Assembly (NCBI GenBank): GCA_030847615.1
Contig: JAUMIR010000003.1
Coordinates: 337,285,756 to 337,349,755 of the forward strand
DNA: 64,000 bases
Source of the DNA: Gambelia wislizenii
Lineage: Eukaryota; Chordata; Lepidosauria; Squamata; Crotaphytidae
Reading direction: 5' to 3'
The notes below the pieces were generated by a model. That model had not been told where the DNA came from, ran no database searches, and saw only the letters and a list, made by a program, of their open reading frames with translations. This document shows positions 10,298 through 21,445 of this stretch, in pieces; positions within the stretch are counted from its first letter, which is position 1; each line of letters opens with the position of its first letter. The position numbers were made by a program, and so were the translations under genes.

Positions 10298-10873
10298 GGG
10301 AAATTCAAGGGAAGCAGCTTCTTATGTTGGATTGATTCAGTCCCTTCCCTTTTCCCTGGCTGTAGTTTTATTACCAGGAAGATCAAAAATCATACTATCC
10401 CTTTAACTGGTCTTGCTCAGCTATTCAGCTATTCAGCTGTTCAGTTTCTTATAGCACTTGCAGCAGAATAATTAGTGGATTCCTTTTATAACAAATATAT
10501 CTTATCTTACTTGTTGTGATGTATTCCTCTTCAGTTTCTCAAAGGGCTGTATCACTGGGCGTATCACAGGAAGGTAAGTTAAAATATAAAATATAAACAG
10601 GGTGCCTCACGAAGAGATATGCTGGAAACTCCTCTCAGCAGCAGGCAGCTCCTAGTTCCAAGTTCCAGCTCTTTTACTTGAAACAATGAAGTTAAAACTG
10701 CAAAGTATCTTTAGTTTACGGAGCAGCAGCAAACACTCCTCAGCATGCCACCGCCATCTTCGATAGGTTCCCTCAAAGATCAACTCACAGAGAATTGGCC
10801 AGATTGCGTGATGAAGCGGGCAGCAAGGATGAGCACATTGAGCAGGCTGATAATCCAACAGCAGGTGCCTCTC
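10298..10873 (-). other. LINE 5' untranslated region
   Basis: About 575 bp between the 5' target duplication and the first ATG. The transcript strand begins GAGAGGCACCTGCTGTTGG. It would be expected to carry the internal promoter, but no element is identifiable by eye. Confidence 0.6.
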
Positions 10874-10886
10874 TAAAGCTTGTTTT
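10874..10886. repeat. Target-site duplication of the LINE, 5'-side copy
   Basis: TAAAGCTTGTTTT, identical to 4751-4763, immediately before the LINE 5' end on the minus strand. Confidence 0.85.
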
Positions 10887-11034
10887 GGTTTTTAAGAATG
10901 TGTAGATTCTTTGATTAGTACAATGCCTGGATTTGTTATATGCCCTACAGAGTTGCCACAGAAGACCAGAGTTAATCTGTCCTTCCATTGCTTTATGCCC
11001 TGGTGCCACCTTTGCAGTTTTATGAATGTAGATT

Positions 11035-11316
11035 CTACCGAGCATCCCCCCCCCCCACCTCAGAACCTGGTTTCATCGCAATTGAACACCTGTTTTGGAT
11101 GGTATCCTTTCTCTTCTGGAAATGTGGCAGCAGCTTCTTCACCGAAGGCGCAGCCTCTCCAGTCAGTTTGACATTTTTAAGTCCATGCCTATCCCTAAAT
11201 CTGTGAAACCATCCCTTACTTGCAGTAAATAGCTTGCTGGCACTTATTTCAAGAGATGCCCTGCTGACGTCTTTGTACAGGCCCCAATGCTTTCTGGCAC
11301 AACACTTTGTCATCAA
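11035..11316 (-). pseudogene. Tigger-like transposase remnant, DNA-binding part
   Basis: The minus-strand frame contains SKGWFHRFRDRHGLKNVKLT followed by GEAA, a CENP-B-like helix-turn-helix segment characteristic of Tigger/pogo transposases, then IQNRCSIAMKP where the family has a Gln-Val-Phe-Asn-x-Asp-Glu segment. The catalytic Asp-Glu is not preserved and the frame breaks soon after, so it is dead. It continues on the far side of the LINE at 4412-4690. Confidence 0.8.
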
Positions 11317-11761
11317 TGGGAACTTATTTTCTATTCATGTCTTCCACCCACAAATTTTAAGGCCCTTTCCCTTTTTAGTACACACTTATCACATACTCTG
11401 GATGTAACTTTTGCAGCCTGAGGTGCCACAGTAGAACTACCATGAATTTCTTTCCCCCTCTTCATAATTTCCCAAATGGAAGATTAGTTTTTACAGTAGA
11501 TCTTAGCAGCCTCAGAACACTTTTTTTTTTCCTTTCCTTACCAAGTCCAGAATTTTCACCTTCTCATTTAAAGAAAGCACTTCACAGATTTTCTTTGAAT
11601 CTGGCTTATCCAGATTGCCAGCATAGGCACTCTTGTGCTTTGGGGCTGTTATTCACCAGCATGGCCCTTTCGCCAGCACAAAGTGCAAGCAGCGGCGGCA
11701 GCACAAGTTCTGTATAACTGAACTCATACAATACAAGCTTGCATAATACCTGGGCCTACTG

Positions 11762-12524
11762 TACTAGTAGCAATATTTTTCTGATTTATACAGAGTAGTT
11801 CATTAGAGTTCCTGGCTTATTGAGGAGTGATTCAATGTGGGGGGGACTCATGCACCTATCAGTTTATTAAGCTGAAATATGATCATCTAAACCAGTTCAC
11901 TGTGAAGTTAGCAATTGCTACTTTAGCAAAAAAAGCAGACATTTTGGGTGGTTCAGGATAAACTCAAATATTTTGCTTTTGTTTTTCACACCTTTCAGTG
12001 GTCATTTGACTGGCTAACAGACTTGTTAAAATTAACATGAGTTGCTCAAATTAAATGGGTGCTTGGCACAGACTTATCCATAGGACTAACTGCCATAATG
12101 CAAAGAGCAGTTTAAACCTTAAAAGCTGAAACTGCATCTTCATCCTGGCAGATGGAACAGAGATCTATCTGCCCTAGCAGTGGAAAGGTTAAGGAACAGC
12201 AGTAATTTATGACTTGGCTTTGGAATGCTGTGCCTTGTTTGTTGCAGCTCAGTGAGATCCTAAAATGTTCATTTATCAGCTGCACATCATCCCTCCTTTG
12301 GCAATGATAAGTGTACATCATCTCTACAGTGTTCTTATAGAGGCATTCACAATTGAACTACAGGTTATGGTCACCTTACAGACTACATTTTCTGGATGTC
12401 CTGGATATTGCATTCTTGCTAGGATATTGCATTTTTGCTATCTTTGTGCTTTACTCTCTGCAATGTTGTTGCCCAAGGAGTATCAAGGTATTCCCATACA
12501 AATATGGTACATTTCATATGAATT
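11762..12524. other. Unassigned non-coding stretch
   Basis: About 760 bp between the Tigger-like element and the next TA-flanked element. Only short frames without domain features; no repeat recognised. Confidence 0.45.
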
Positions 12525-13304
12525 AGTGTAAGGCCCTTGTATCCACAATTTCATTTATCAGCTGTTCACAAAGCAACCTCAGGCTTCGGGGGCAATAGCA
12601 GGAAGAATCGCCCCCTCCACTGTTGCTTCATCACCAGGGAGAAGCCACCCCTACTTCTCCCAGGCAACAAAGTAGAGCAAGCAGAGGTCCTTCACTGAGG
12701 AGAGGAGGAAAAGCCGCCACTCTTTCTCTGGGGTGACAAAGCAAAGCAAAGCAAGCAGAGGACAGAGAGACAAAACATAGCAACATAGCACAATTAAATG
12801 CTTGCTGGGTGACAAAACATAGCAAGCATTTAATTGTGGGGGAGAAGCCACCTTGCTGCCCCAACTTCTCCCTGCGACAAAACACAGCAAGTGCTTTGTT
12901 GCCAGGGAGAATCTACCCCACTGCCTTGCCTTCTCACTGGTCACCCGGGAGAAGCTGCCCCCCTCTTCTGGGAAACAAAGCAGAGGAACTTCAGCTACTC
13001 TCCCCTACAAGGGGCAGCAGGTGAGTGGGGAAGAGGGAATAGTGAACACTATTTCTGCTCTGAGTGTGAAAATCCTCCTCTGGCTTTTCTTCGCAAACGA
13101 AGATTCAGGAAGGACTCATCCCGCGCCTTCTGCAAGCGCGCTGATGACTAAAAAGGCCAATCCGAGACAAACAAGTCCGGTTGCAAAAAGTGCAGCAGAA
13201 GGTCTCCTTGGGTGATGTTTTTGGGTTGTGATTCTTTCTGAGCATTCGCTATTGCCCATGGGAAGCCCTGGAACCTATCCCCCATGGATACGGGGGTCTT
13301 ACTG
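12525..13304. mobile_element. TA-flanked pogo/Tigger-like non-autonomous element with repeat-rich core
   Basis: The right end (CCATGGATACGGGGGTCTTACTG followed by TA) and the left end (TAGTGTAAGGCCCTTGTATCC) are imperfect inverted repeats. The right end closely matches the element at 38087-38393, including ATTCGCTATT and TGGATACGGGGGT. The core holds diverged repeats built on GGGAGAAGCCACC and GACAAAACATAGCAAG. A LINE 3' fragment (13047-13240) has inserted inside it. There is no transposase. Confidence 0.65.
13047..13240 (-). mobile_element. LINE 3'-end fragment (same family as 51115-51655)
   Basis: On the minus strand it runs GAATCACAACCCAAAAACAT, then CACCCAAGGAGACCTTCTGC, to AGTCCTTCCTGAATCTTCG. 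This is the end of the family seen more completely at 51115-51655, including the translated Cys-rich end. It lies inside the TA-flanked element and therefore inserted later. Confidence 0.75.
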
Positions 13305-14054
13305 TAATGCTTAATTCCATCATTAATTATTCTGTATTTAAAATAGGAGTGAAATGTAGACTCCCAAAATGGTGTAAGATTCTGCCAGACTATCCAGAAC
13401 TGACATTGAATAATCCGTGTTTGAAGGCCTGACACTTTAATATGTTAATTATAAGATAAATTATATATTCAGCTATAATTGCCTTGCCTTTCAAATAATT
13501 GGTAGAAGTGTTCTCTTTGTCAGTGTGTGACATGACATACAGTCATTCCAGGCTTCTTTGTACTTGAGTTGGTTAAACCATGGCTGGAGACTGTGTGGCC
13601 CTCCAAATGACATTCAGCTCCATATCTCATCAGCAGTAACCATCCTTGCCAATGATGAGGCATGATGTTCATCCCTATCTTGGAACACAAGGTTTCCAAA
13701 CCTGGATTACAGTAGAGTTCTGCTAACTCTTATTATCTTAAAATTGCTTGACTGTTCTATGTAACTAACTCTATTTAATAGTGATATTTTTTTTAAAAAA
13801 ACTTGTGAGACTCCTTAGGCATTCACAACATTGATTTGTCAAACTGAACATTCATGGTAAATTTAGCTATCATAGCTGCCTGTTGCACCACTAAGTGACA
13901 GCATCACTTGTCAGCAGGTTGATGCAACAGCCTATATTCTGCTGAATAGCTGCTAAATGCTTGGAAAGCCCAAGACAATAGGTTCTTGATAGCTAGTTTG
14001 TACCTCCTTAAGGATTTGTTAATAAATGACAGACAGTTTTGGGAAGAATATGCT
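13305..14054. other. Unassigned non-coding stretch
   Basis: AT-rich DNA with only short frames and no recognised repeat. Confidence 0.4.
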
Positions 14055-14130
14055 ATTTTCACAGTGCGGGATGAGTCCTTCCTGAATCTTTTGCGAAGAG
14101 AAGCCAGAGAGAGAGAGAGATTCAGAGCAG
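14055..14130 (+). mobile_element. LINE 3'-terminal fragment (same family as 51115-51655)
   Basis: GCGGGATGAGTCCTTCCTGA, then ATCTTTTGCGAAGAGAAGCC and an AGAGAG run. The text matches the last part of the LINE copies at 13047-13240 and 51115-51655. Confidence 0.65.
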
Positions 14131-14654
14131 TCATTCTAACATATTGGATGTATGTTGTAGCTGTTGGATACTAGTTTTTGCAGAGCAGAGTTGTAAAATT
14201 GTAAATTGTAAATATGAGTGTATCTTGAGTGTGCTGTAGGCTGTCTGATAAACAGTAGAGATATCATTTTTTATTATCACTGAACTGGTTGCTTGCTGTG
14301 TAAAAGTGGTGGGTTGGGGAGAAGTACAGTACATGTTTCTCATCGCTGAAGAGCATAGCTTCATAAATTCTAATTCACCTCAGACTAACTGATGTGCTTT
14401 CCAAAAAAAAAAAAAAAGGCTGCCCACCACTAGAATAGAACTACTGTTCTTATTCCTCTTGTTCTCATTCTCTCTCTCTCTCTAAAACCTACCAACTTCT
14501 TCAAAAGTCTTCAGGAGGAAAAAAAACACACCTAACCTTCAAAAAGCCCCCATAGTGTTGAATGAAATGCTGAGAGACTAAGATGAAAACTGATGAAAAC
14601 TGACAACTGGGTAGAAGGAGTAATAAATTGAGTGACTATATAGGGAGGAGGCAA

Positions 14655-14892
14655 GGCCTAAATACCCTAAAAGCACCAAATCCCATCTGATCTTGGGAGC
14701 TAAGAAAGGTCAGCCCTGATTAATACTTGGATGGGGGACCACCAATGAATACCAGGTGCTGTTGGCTACATTCTAGAGGAAGGCAATGGCAAGCCACCTC
14801 TTGGTATTGAGTATTCCTTGCCTAAGAATACCCTATGAAATTCATGAGGTTGCTATAAGTTGACAGGCGACTTGAAGGCATATGCGTACACA
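14655..14892 (+). mobile_element. 5S-rRNA-derived SINE
   Basis: The head follows 5S rRNA (GATCTTGGGAGCTAAGAAAG, TACTTGGATGGGGGACCACC, AATACCAGGTGCTG). A SINE body follows (AGGAAGGCAATGGCAAGCCACC) and then an RTE-like tail (CCTATGAAATTCATGAGGTTGC, GACAGGCGACTTGAAGGC). Two further copies are at 30873-31100 and 37458-37687, and a more diverged one at 15772-15999. Confidence 0.85.
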
Positions 14893-14957
14893 TAGGGAGG
14901 AGACAGATCAGGCAAGCCACATGTGATTTTGTAACAGAGAACCTTCTCAAAAAATTA

Positions 14958-15612
14958 GGACTTGTCTATGCAATGCAATAAAATGTGGATTGATGTGTAC
15001 TAAGGCCAATTCACAGCACCTTTCATTTGTGTCCATGGGTTGTTTCTTTCAAGATCGCCAGCATGCAAAGCCAGATGCATTTGATGTTCAGATGGGAATG
15101 CCTGTGAATCAGGATGTTGGGCATGAGTGAATTACTGCTTATTGTTACCAGTTGCTGCCTCCGAACAGTGTTTTTTTAAAAGCAAATCCAATATGCAGAA
15201 GTATGATCTTCTATTTAAATAAACACACACCAAAAAAAGAGGGGAAAAGGCTGTTTTGTGGTCTCAGTGCATGATCTCTATGGCAAAAATGCAACTTGAT
15301 TTTTGGCTCCGGGCTCTTGCCTTGCCAGCAAGCTCCCCCCCCCCCCGTGCTCACATCCGACCAATCAGCTTTCCACTTCTGCTCTTATCAGGAACGCACA
15401 GCAAAGTAAATTGGTTGTCCCAATGAATGGGAATACACATTTCCTTTTGAGTTTTTTTTTTTAAACATGGGAAAAGTCAGGAAGGCTTTTCCCACGGAGT
15501 ATTTGGAATCTCCCCTCCTTCCAGTTATGGTGAAATGATGTGGGATCCCATTGGGACAAAAGGAATTCTCCTCTAACTCTATGAGGAGTATTTTCACTGT
15601 ATAGACAAGCCC
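14958..15612 (-). mobile_element. Harbinger-like non-autonomous transposon, copy 1
   Basis: The ends are inverted repeats: TTA|GGACTTGTCTATGC on the left and ATAGACAAGCCC|TAA on the right. The reverse complement aligns along its whole length with 58356-58992, for example CTCCTCATAGA, GGAAGGAGGGG, TGGGAAAAGCCTTC and CATCAATCCACATTT. The other copy has matching TAA flanks, pointing to the 3-bp TWA target typical of PIF/Harbinger elements; here the flanks are TTA and TAA. No transposase is present. Confidence 0.7.
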
Positions 15613-15771
15613 TAAGAGCCTTGCTGGGTCGGACAAAAGGTATCTATTCCAGCATTTTATCGACACTGTGGGCAACCAGATAGATGCCTGTGGAAGGTCA
15701 GGAAATAGCATGTGGGAACAATAGTGACTTTCTCTTTGCTCCTCACCAACTAGTATTGAGAGCTGTGATGT

Positions 15772-15999
15772 GCCTAAGTACCCTGAAGGTGTCCTGTCTG
15801 GTCTTGGAATCTAAGCAGTGTCAAGTCTGCTTTGTACTTTGATGAGGGACTTCCTAGGAATACCAAGTGCTATGGTTGTTTTTCAAAGGAAGGCAATGGC
15901 AAACCACCTCTGAATATACCTTGCCTAAGAAAACTCTATGAAATTTGTGAGGTTCCTGTAAGTCAGCAGGTGACTTGAAGGTGTGCACGCGCACATACA
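15772..15999 (+). mobile_element. 5S-rRNA-derived SINE, diverged copy
   Basis: Same order as the 14655 copy: 5S-like head (GTCTTGGAATCTAAGCAGTG), AGGAAGGCAATGGCAAACCAC, then CCTTGCCTAAGAAAACTCTA and GTGACTTGAAGG. Confidence 0.8.
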
Positions 16000-17511
16000 G
16001 AATGCGGTACTGCAGATACTATATAGCCATTATGATTAGTAGTAACTGGTAGTCCTGTCTTCTTTGAACTTGTCTAACCCACTTTTAAAGCTGTTTGGTT
16101 ATTGCTATACCACTACTTTTCTCTTTGCTAAAGAGCCCTCAAAATAACCCATCACTTTAGGGAAGAATGATTCTTGATTGTTTTGATTGCTCTATTTTTA
16201 CAATATCCTTTTCCAGGTGTAGCAGTTAGACAGTGGCTTTTCATTTAGCTAACTCCTGCAGTCTAAGAACTCTCTCTTGGTTATTCACCACCAGCTCAGA
16301 TCCCATCAATGTTTATGTTCAGTTTCTCCATCCACTTAGTTAGGTAATTCTAACTGGAGTTAACATTTTTGGTCCCCACTAAGAATGTATTTTAGATGTC
16401 CAAAGGAACAGAAATGAATGTGTCCTGTTCTAACCCCCCCCTCCCACACACATATCAAAATAGAAGGGGAAACTCAAAAACATCCACTGAGGACTGAGCA
16501 TGCTCAGTCACCACAGAATATGAGTGTTAGAAGGAGGTAAAAGGACTCCAGGGAACAGGAGGCGTTGTAGAGTAGTTGTGCCTCTGCCTCAAAGTATTTG
16601 ATATTGACAACATTGTTACAGGACTTAATTTCTATGTACTAATACCAGTTCAAGCCTTCCCATGCTTTTGTAGCCAAAATTGAACCAACCATGTTCAAGA
16701 AAAAGGTATCAGCAGACTCAGGGTCAGCCTGAGGTTTGCAGATACCCATAAATGTTTAGAAGAACCCCTTGAAGTGGGGAAAAAACAGACAACCCCAGGA
16801 TAACACATTGATACACTTGGTTTTATTGGTATATAAAGTGTGCTGGTGAGTGAGAGGAAATCTGGGTGGGTGCAAGAAATAAAATGGGGAAGACTCGAAC
16901 AGGAGGACAGGAACACATTATAATAGTACATGTTTTACCTTCCTATTAGTTGGTGGAAATAATTAGGCCTTTTAGATGGATCACTTTCTAATTCATAACT
17001 GAGAAGCTACTGAAAAATGCCCTTAGAGGTAGAAGAGAGAGCTGCGTCTCAGATTCAAGGAAGAAACTAAATAATTTATTCTAGCTGGGATTGTACACCT
17101 ATTTTATTTACAGTTTGAGAAGGGCCAGGGTGCTTCTGTAGATAGAACATCCCACTTGATATGGGCGCCCCTTAGGCGGTCTTGTTATATCTGGCTAATT
17201 TAAGAGAGAGAGTGTGTATTTTTAACCAAAGTGTCTCATTTGATCATTAGAAATGTCTGTATGTGGCAAAACAGAAAAAGATACCTTTGTATTTGCCAGC
17301 CATTTGTTCTGAAATTTGTGGTGGTTTACATATCATGCATTGCAAGGGGGTTAGATGTAATGCTATATGCACAGCTGTGCAAAAGCTACATCACATTTTA
17401 TTAATACAGAGTATTGCTCTAGGGGAACCGGCAGTATTAGTGCCCTTGGTCATCTGCGTTGCATGGGCTGAATGATTACAAACTAATTAGGAGAAAAGGA
17501 ACACTATTTAG
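16000..17511. other. Unassigned non-coding stretch
   Basis: About 1.5 kb, no recognised repeat. The 78-codon minus-strand frame at 16695-16931 has no domain-like feature and I do not believe it is a gene. Confidence 0.4.
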
Positions 17512-17745
17512 AATCATAGAAATCATAGAAGCATAAGAGTTGGAAGAGACCTCAAGGGCCATCCAGTCCAACCCCCTGCTATGCAGGAATACACAATCAA
17601 ACCATTCCCGACAGATGGCCATCCAGCCTCTATTTAAAAACCTCCAAAGAAGGAGACTCCACCACACTACGAGGCAGTGTATTCCACTTCCGAACAGCTC
17701 TTACTGTCAGGAGGTTTTTCCTAATAGTATTGACGTCAGGCTAAC
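17512..17745 (-). mobile_element. CR1 3'-terminal fragment
   Basis: GAATCATAGAAATCATAGAA, then GTTGGAAGAGACCTCAAGGG and CCATCCAGTCCAACCCCCTG mark the reverse complement of the CR1 3' end. The following text (TTTAAAAACCTCCAAAGAAG, GAACAGCTCTTACTGTCAGG) encodes the reverse of the CR1 ORF2 C terminus. Confidence 0.9.
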
Positions 17746-18837
17746 TGGGCGGTAATTGTTTGGGTTCTCTTTTGTTTGTTTTAGTTTCATTTCTATCTAG
17801 GCTGCTGATTTTTGCTAGAGTAAACCAGCCCTGCACTTCTTATGGGCATGAAAATGATCTTTGATGCAGAAATTATTTAAGTCTTCACCTAAACTTGTAA
17901 TTTTCTATTGGCCAAACACTGAAATGACCAAACATTTGGTCAAATACCCAGTGTACCTTGTTACTGGCACTGTCTTCTGGGTGTTTTTGGTAGTACTTGT
18001 ATGTAAACATTCATCTGTACACATGTATTCCAGCAACATAAGTCTCTAGATCTTGGGTAGAGGGCACAGCATGCACAAGGCGGATTGTGTTCTGAACTAT
18101 ATACTGTACAGTACAAAAATTAGTGCAATAACAGAGGAAAAATTAGTACAAGAATAGAGGCAAAAGTTTAAGTGAACAAAACATACGGTAATATGTATTT
18201 CATCAGAAATCATTACAATAAGAAAAGATGCTTTAAGTACGCATCACTCTTAACTCTTGGACTGGCAGCTTATTCCCTTTTTATCTCTAATAGTAGTAAA
18301 TCAGTAATAAAACAAGACCAAAATGAGTAATTACTATTTGCCTAATAAGGAGCCAGTGTTCATAGACTTATCAGCAAAGGTGAATATCATGTTTTAGAGA
18401 CACAGCCAAGCAAGCAGCAGAACAAACAGCTTTAGATCAGTATAAGAGAAAGTTAGGGGCCTAAACACCTGAAAGGTGCCAGTGTTAATATGCCCTACTA
18501 CCCATCCCTATAATATCTCATAATTGGAAATATTGGACACTTTGAAGGGATCAAGTAAACTGGGGTGATCCAGAAGAGAGGTCAGGTGGAGGTCACAAGG
18601 ACCTGAGAAGGTGTCTTTAGAAATGTTTTAGCAAGCAAGCCCAAACTAGGATTGAGAGGAAGCTCCCGGTAAACAAAGCCATTAGGGAGGTATATACTAA
18701 TTCATTCCCGGGTACCTTAGCAATCAGTCACCCAACCTAAATAATCAAGTGAGCTTTGCAACCCCAGTCCCAAGGAAATATTCCCTCAGAACCCTCTCCT
18801 GTCCAGCATTGTGAGGTTCTTGTAAACCCATCATTTC

Positions 18838-18980
18838 CCAGTGGAGAGGGCTCCAGAGCATCCGCATGCTTGGGTTGTTCCTCCCACTTGCTCCCGGTAG
18901 GCAGGTAACAGAGACTTCTGTTTTGAAAATCTGACCACCGGAAGTGTCTTCTGGGAGGGACGACCCCTCTGCTGGCCAGT
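18838..18980 (+). repeat. DIRS A left inverted terminal repeat
   Basis: It begins CAGTGGAGAGGGCTCCAGAG and ends near CTGGCCAGTC. The reverse complement of 30140-30310 follows it closely (CTTGGGTTGTCCCTCCCACTTG, GTAGGCAGGTAACAGAGAC). Confidence 0.85.
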
Positions 18981-19140
18981 CTGTTTCCTGCCTACGCTCC
19001 TGGTAGGATCGTGTGCTCCTTTGTCCTCGGCTGAACCCTTCTCCACGTGGTGGGGGCCATCTTTAACAAAGGAAAAGTTGAAGTTGGAACTTCAACAATA
19101 ATAACAACAATAATACCTGACCCCCCCACAAGGAGAAGGG

Positions 19141-19628
19141 ATGTCGATGATGGAGGAGATTGATGCTGTGATTGCAGCAGTCATTGCCAGCGACCGGCCG
19201 TTGAGGCTCAGCCAGCATACAGGCGAGCCTCCGGCAGCTGGTGAAGATCAGCTGGGCACCTCTGCAGGAGGCAGAGGAGTTAAAGCCCCGGCTAAAAGCG
19301 GCAGTGGCAAGAAGAAGCCGAAGAAGGGGGACAAGCCCCCCGCCTCGGCCGCCACCGGCTGCGCCCCTGCCCAAGTCCCTCCGGAGGGAGGTGACAGTGG
19401 CCGGGAGGAGGAGGAGGAGTCCGCCAGGTAGCCCCTCCAGAAGGAGGAGAGCCATGCCGTCCCAAACGCTGGGACGAGCGGCGGCACACTGGCAGTCCCC
19501 GCCAGTCCGCAGGACATCGTGGATCCCCGAACCGTGAGTGGGGCTGGTGCACCGGGATCCGGGGATCCGGGGGAGGACTTCCCAGCACTCTTCAGAGGGT
19601 GGCTGAGGGAAGCGCTGACGCGGGAGGC

Positions 19629-19659
<31 letters not shown>

Positions 19660-21400
19660 GGCAAGCCTGTCCCAGCCGAACCATCCGGGCTTGGGCAGCA
19701 CGGAGATGGGGGAGGGGAAGGGCTTCCCCCCTCCCCCCAGGGCACCCGGCTTTCCTTTTAATGGCTCAGGCGGCGCGGCAGCCTTAGACCCGAGTGGGCA
19801 GGGACCCTCTCCCCATAGCACAGGGGACTTGGGGGTCGTGGAGCGAGGGGGAGGGGAGGGCATTCCCTCTATCCCCAGGACGACTGGCTATCCCCCTTGC
19901 GCCGGCACCAGCGGCGCAGCAGCAGCACTCCCAAGCAGGGAAGACCTCGTGGCGGCAGGGACCTTTCCCCGCGACACATCTGGAGGCGCTCCAGCCCCAG
20001 CCCGTCCACCCCAGCCAGACAGGGTTCCAGCACCAGCCCCCAGAAAGGGGGGCAAAGGCAGAGGACCCAGCAAGGGGAAGCACCCGCTCCCCAGGAGTTA
20101 TGGGATGGGGGTGGGTGACGGTTCGCTACCAGGGCCCAGCAGTGGGTCCAGCGATGGCCAAGGGGCCTGGCCCCGCAGACCCTCCAGCGAAGATGAGGGA
20201 CAGTGGGAGGAGCCTGCGGACCACTCTCATCCCCCCAAGAAGAAGGCACGCACCGATGGGGAGGAGAACCCCAGGAGGAAGACGTAGTTTCCCTCCTTTC
20301 ATCCACGGGGGAGGAGACTAGCTCTTCAAAAAGGGAGGAGGGAGAGCTCTCCGAGGAAGAGGCGGAGGATCCATCTCCGGTTCGGCCATCTGCACGCCAC
20401 TTTGCCCCAGAGGAGTTTGCCGTCCTTTTGAAGAAGGCGGTGAGAACCTTGGGCCTCCCTTTGCTGACGGCGCAGCAGTCCCAGGTGGATCCTGACCTCC
20501 CAGAGATTTCTGGCGAATTCTTCCCAGATGCCCAACCGCAGGCCATGCAGATGCCAGTACCAGCTACTTTAATGCGTTTAACATGTGACAAATGGAGAGC
20601 CCCGGCAGTGGCCAGGCCGCAACCAGCCCTGACCAAGAAACTGTATGCTCTTCTGGAGAAGGTAATGGGGAAACTACAGATCCCGTTGATCGACACGCCA
20701 GTCTCCGAGCTGGTCTCTTCTGCGGTTTTTTGCAAGGATGGAGAGGAGACTCGAGGTACCAGAGAATAGACGAATGGACTTGGCATTAAAACGAGCACAT
20801 GAGGCGCTCTCCTTGGCCATCCGAGCTTCCAAAACAGCTACCATGATGGCACGCGCAGCAATTCAATGGTCTAAGGACACATTGAAGGATGTTCCATGGA
20901 CCCAGGCCAGGATCCGCCAGGATCTCAATAAGCTGACTAAAGTATTTGCATTCTTAGTGGATAGCACCCTGGACTCAGTCCAGTTCTGCGCAAGAGCGCA
21001 GGCAGCAACTGTAGCAGCCAGAAGACAAGTTTGGCTAAAGTCATGGAACACGGACTTCAAGTCGAAGCAGAACCTGGTATCGTCTCCTTTTCTAGGAGAG
21101 AAGCTCTTTGGGGAGTCTTTGGAGCCCGTCCTAGTGGAGGATAAGGACAAGAAGAAGAGATTGCTGGCTTCTGCCCGCAAAAGAGAGGATAAGAAGTCTT
21201 CCAGACGGTACCGGCCCTTTCGGTCTTCAGGAACCCACCAGGGTTCCGGCACATCTTCGAGCCATGGTGGATCCAGGGAGTCCAAAACCCGTAGGCCCTG
21301 CTGGGGAGACAACAGGTACCATCGCAGAAGTCACCAGGGAGGCTCCGGGAAGGCTGGGCAGTCCCAGCCTTCCAAACAAAGCTCCAAGTCACAACAATGA
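19141..21400 (+). pseudogene. DIRS A gag-like region, frameshifted
   Basis: GC-rich coding-like sequence spread over several frames (19141-19431, 19691-20287, 20203-20769, 20738-21400). The last two pieces are most protein-like, with an acidic region (KREEGELSEEEAEDPS) and then a helical stretch with LKRAHEALSLAIRASKTATM and TLDSVQFCARAQAATVAARR, as expected of a DIRS capsid-like protein before the RT. The frame changes mean it cannot make one protein. A GGCT microsatellite lies in it at 19628-19659. Confidence 0.65.
19628..19659. repeat. (GGCT)n microsatellite in DIRS A
   Basis: About eight tandem GGCT units. Confidence 0.9.
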
Positions 21401-21445
21401 CAATCCACCCTCAGTGGGAGGCAGACTGCAGGCCTTCGTGGGGGC

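Larger units (their letters stand above)
4764..10873 (-). mobile_element. Near full-length APE-type non-LTR retrotransposon (LINE)
   Basis: About 6.1 kb on the minus strand. It has a 5' region (10298-10873), an ORF1 with coiled coil and RRM-like domain, an ORF2 with apurinic endonuclease, reverse transcriptase and a C-terminal Cys/His motif, and a 3' region ending in a short GTTGTTGTTAAAAAA-type tail at 4764-4777. A perfect 13-bp duplication flanks it and it lies inside a Tigger-like transposon, so it is younger than that transposon. The Cys/His motif and the lack of a visible RNase H suggest the Ingi/Vingi group, but I cannot assign the clade with certainty. Long open frames imply a fairly recent insertion. 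Confidence 0.85.
4281..11761 (-). mobile_element. Tigger/pogo-like DNA transposon, split by a LINE
   Basis: The left end reads TA|CAGCAGGTCCATGTATTATG and the right end, reverse-complemented, reads TA|CAGTAGGCCCAGGTATTATG. These are matching terminal inverted repeats with TA target duplications. Without the inserted LINE (4764-10886 including one target copy) the element would be about 1.36 kb. Transposase pieces on the minus strand lie on both sides of the insertion: the DNA-binding part at 11035-11316 and a C-terminal piece at 4412-4690. Family assignment rests on the ends and on the CENP-B/Tigger-type helix-turn-helix text. Confidence 0.8.

Noticed and set aside
19063..20798. Long overlapping frames on both strands in GC-rich DNA, for example 266 and 309 codons on the minus strand
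   Set aside because: They are antisense shadows of the GC-rich DIRS A gag region. They have low-complexity Pro/Ser/Gly composition and no domain features.
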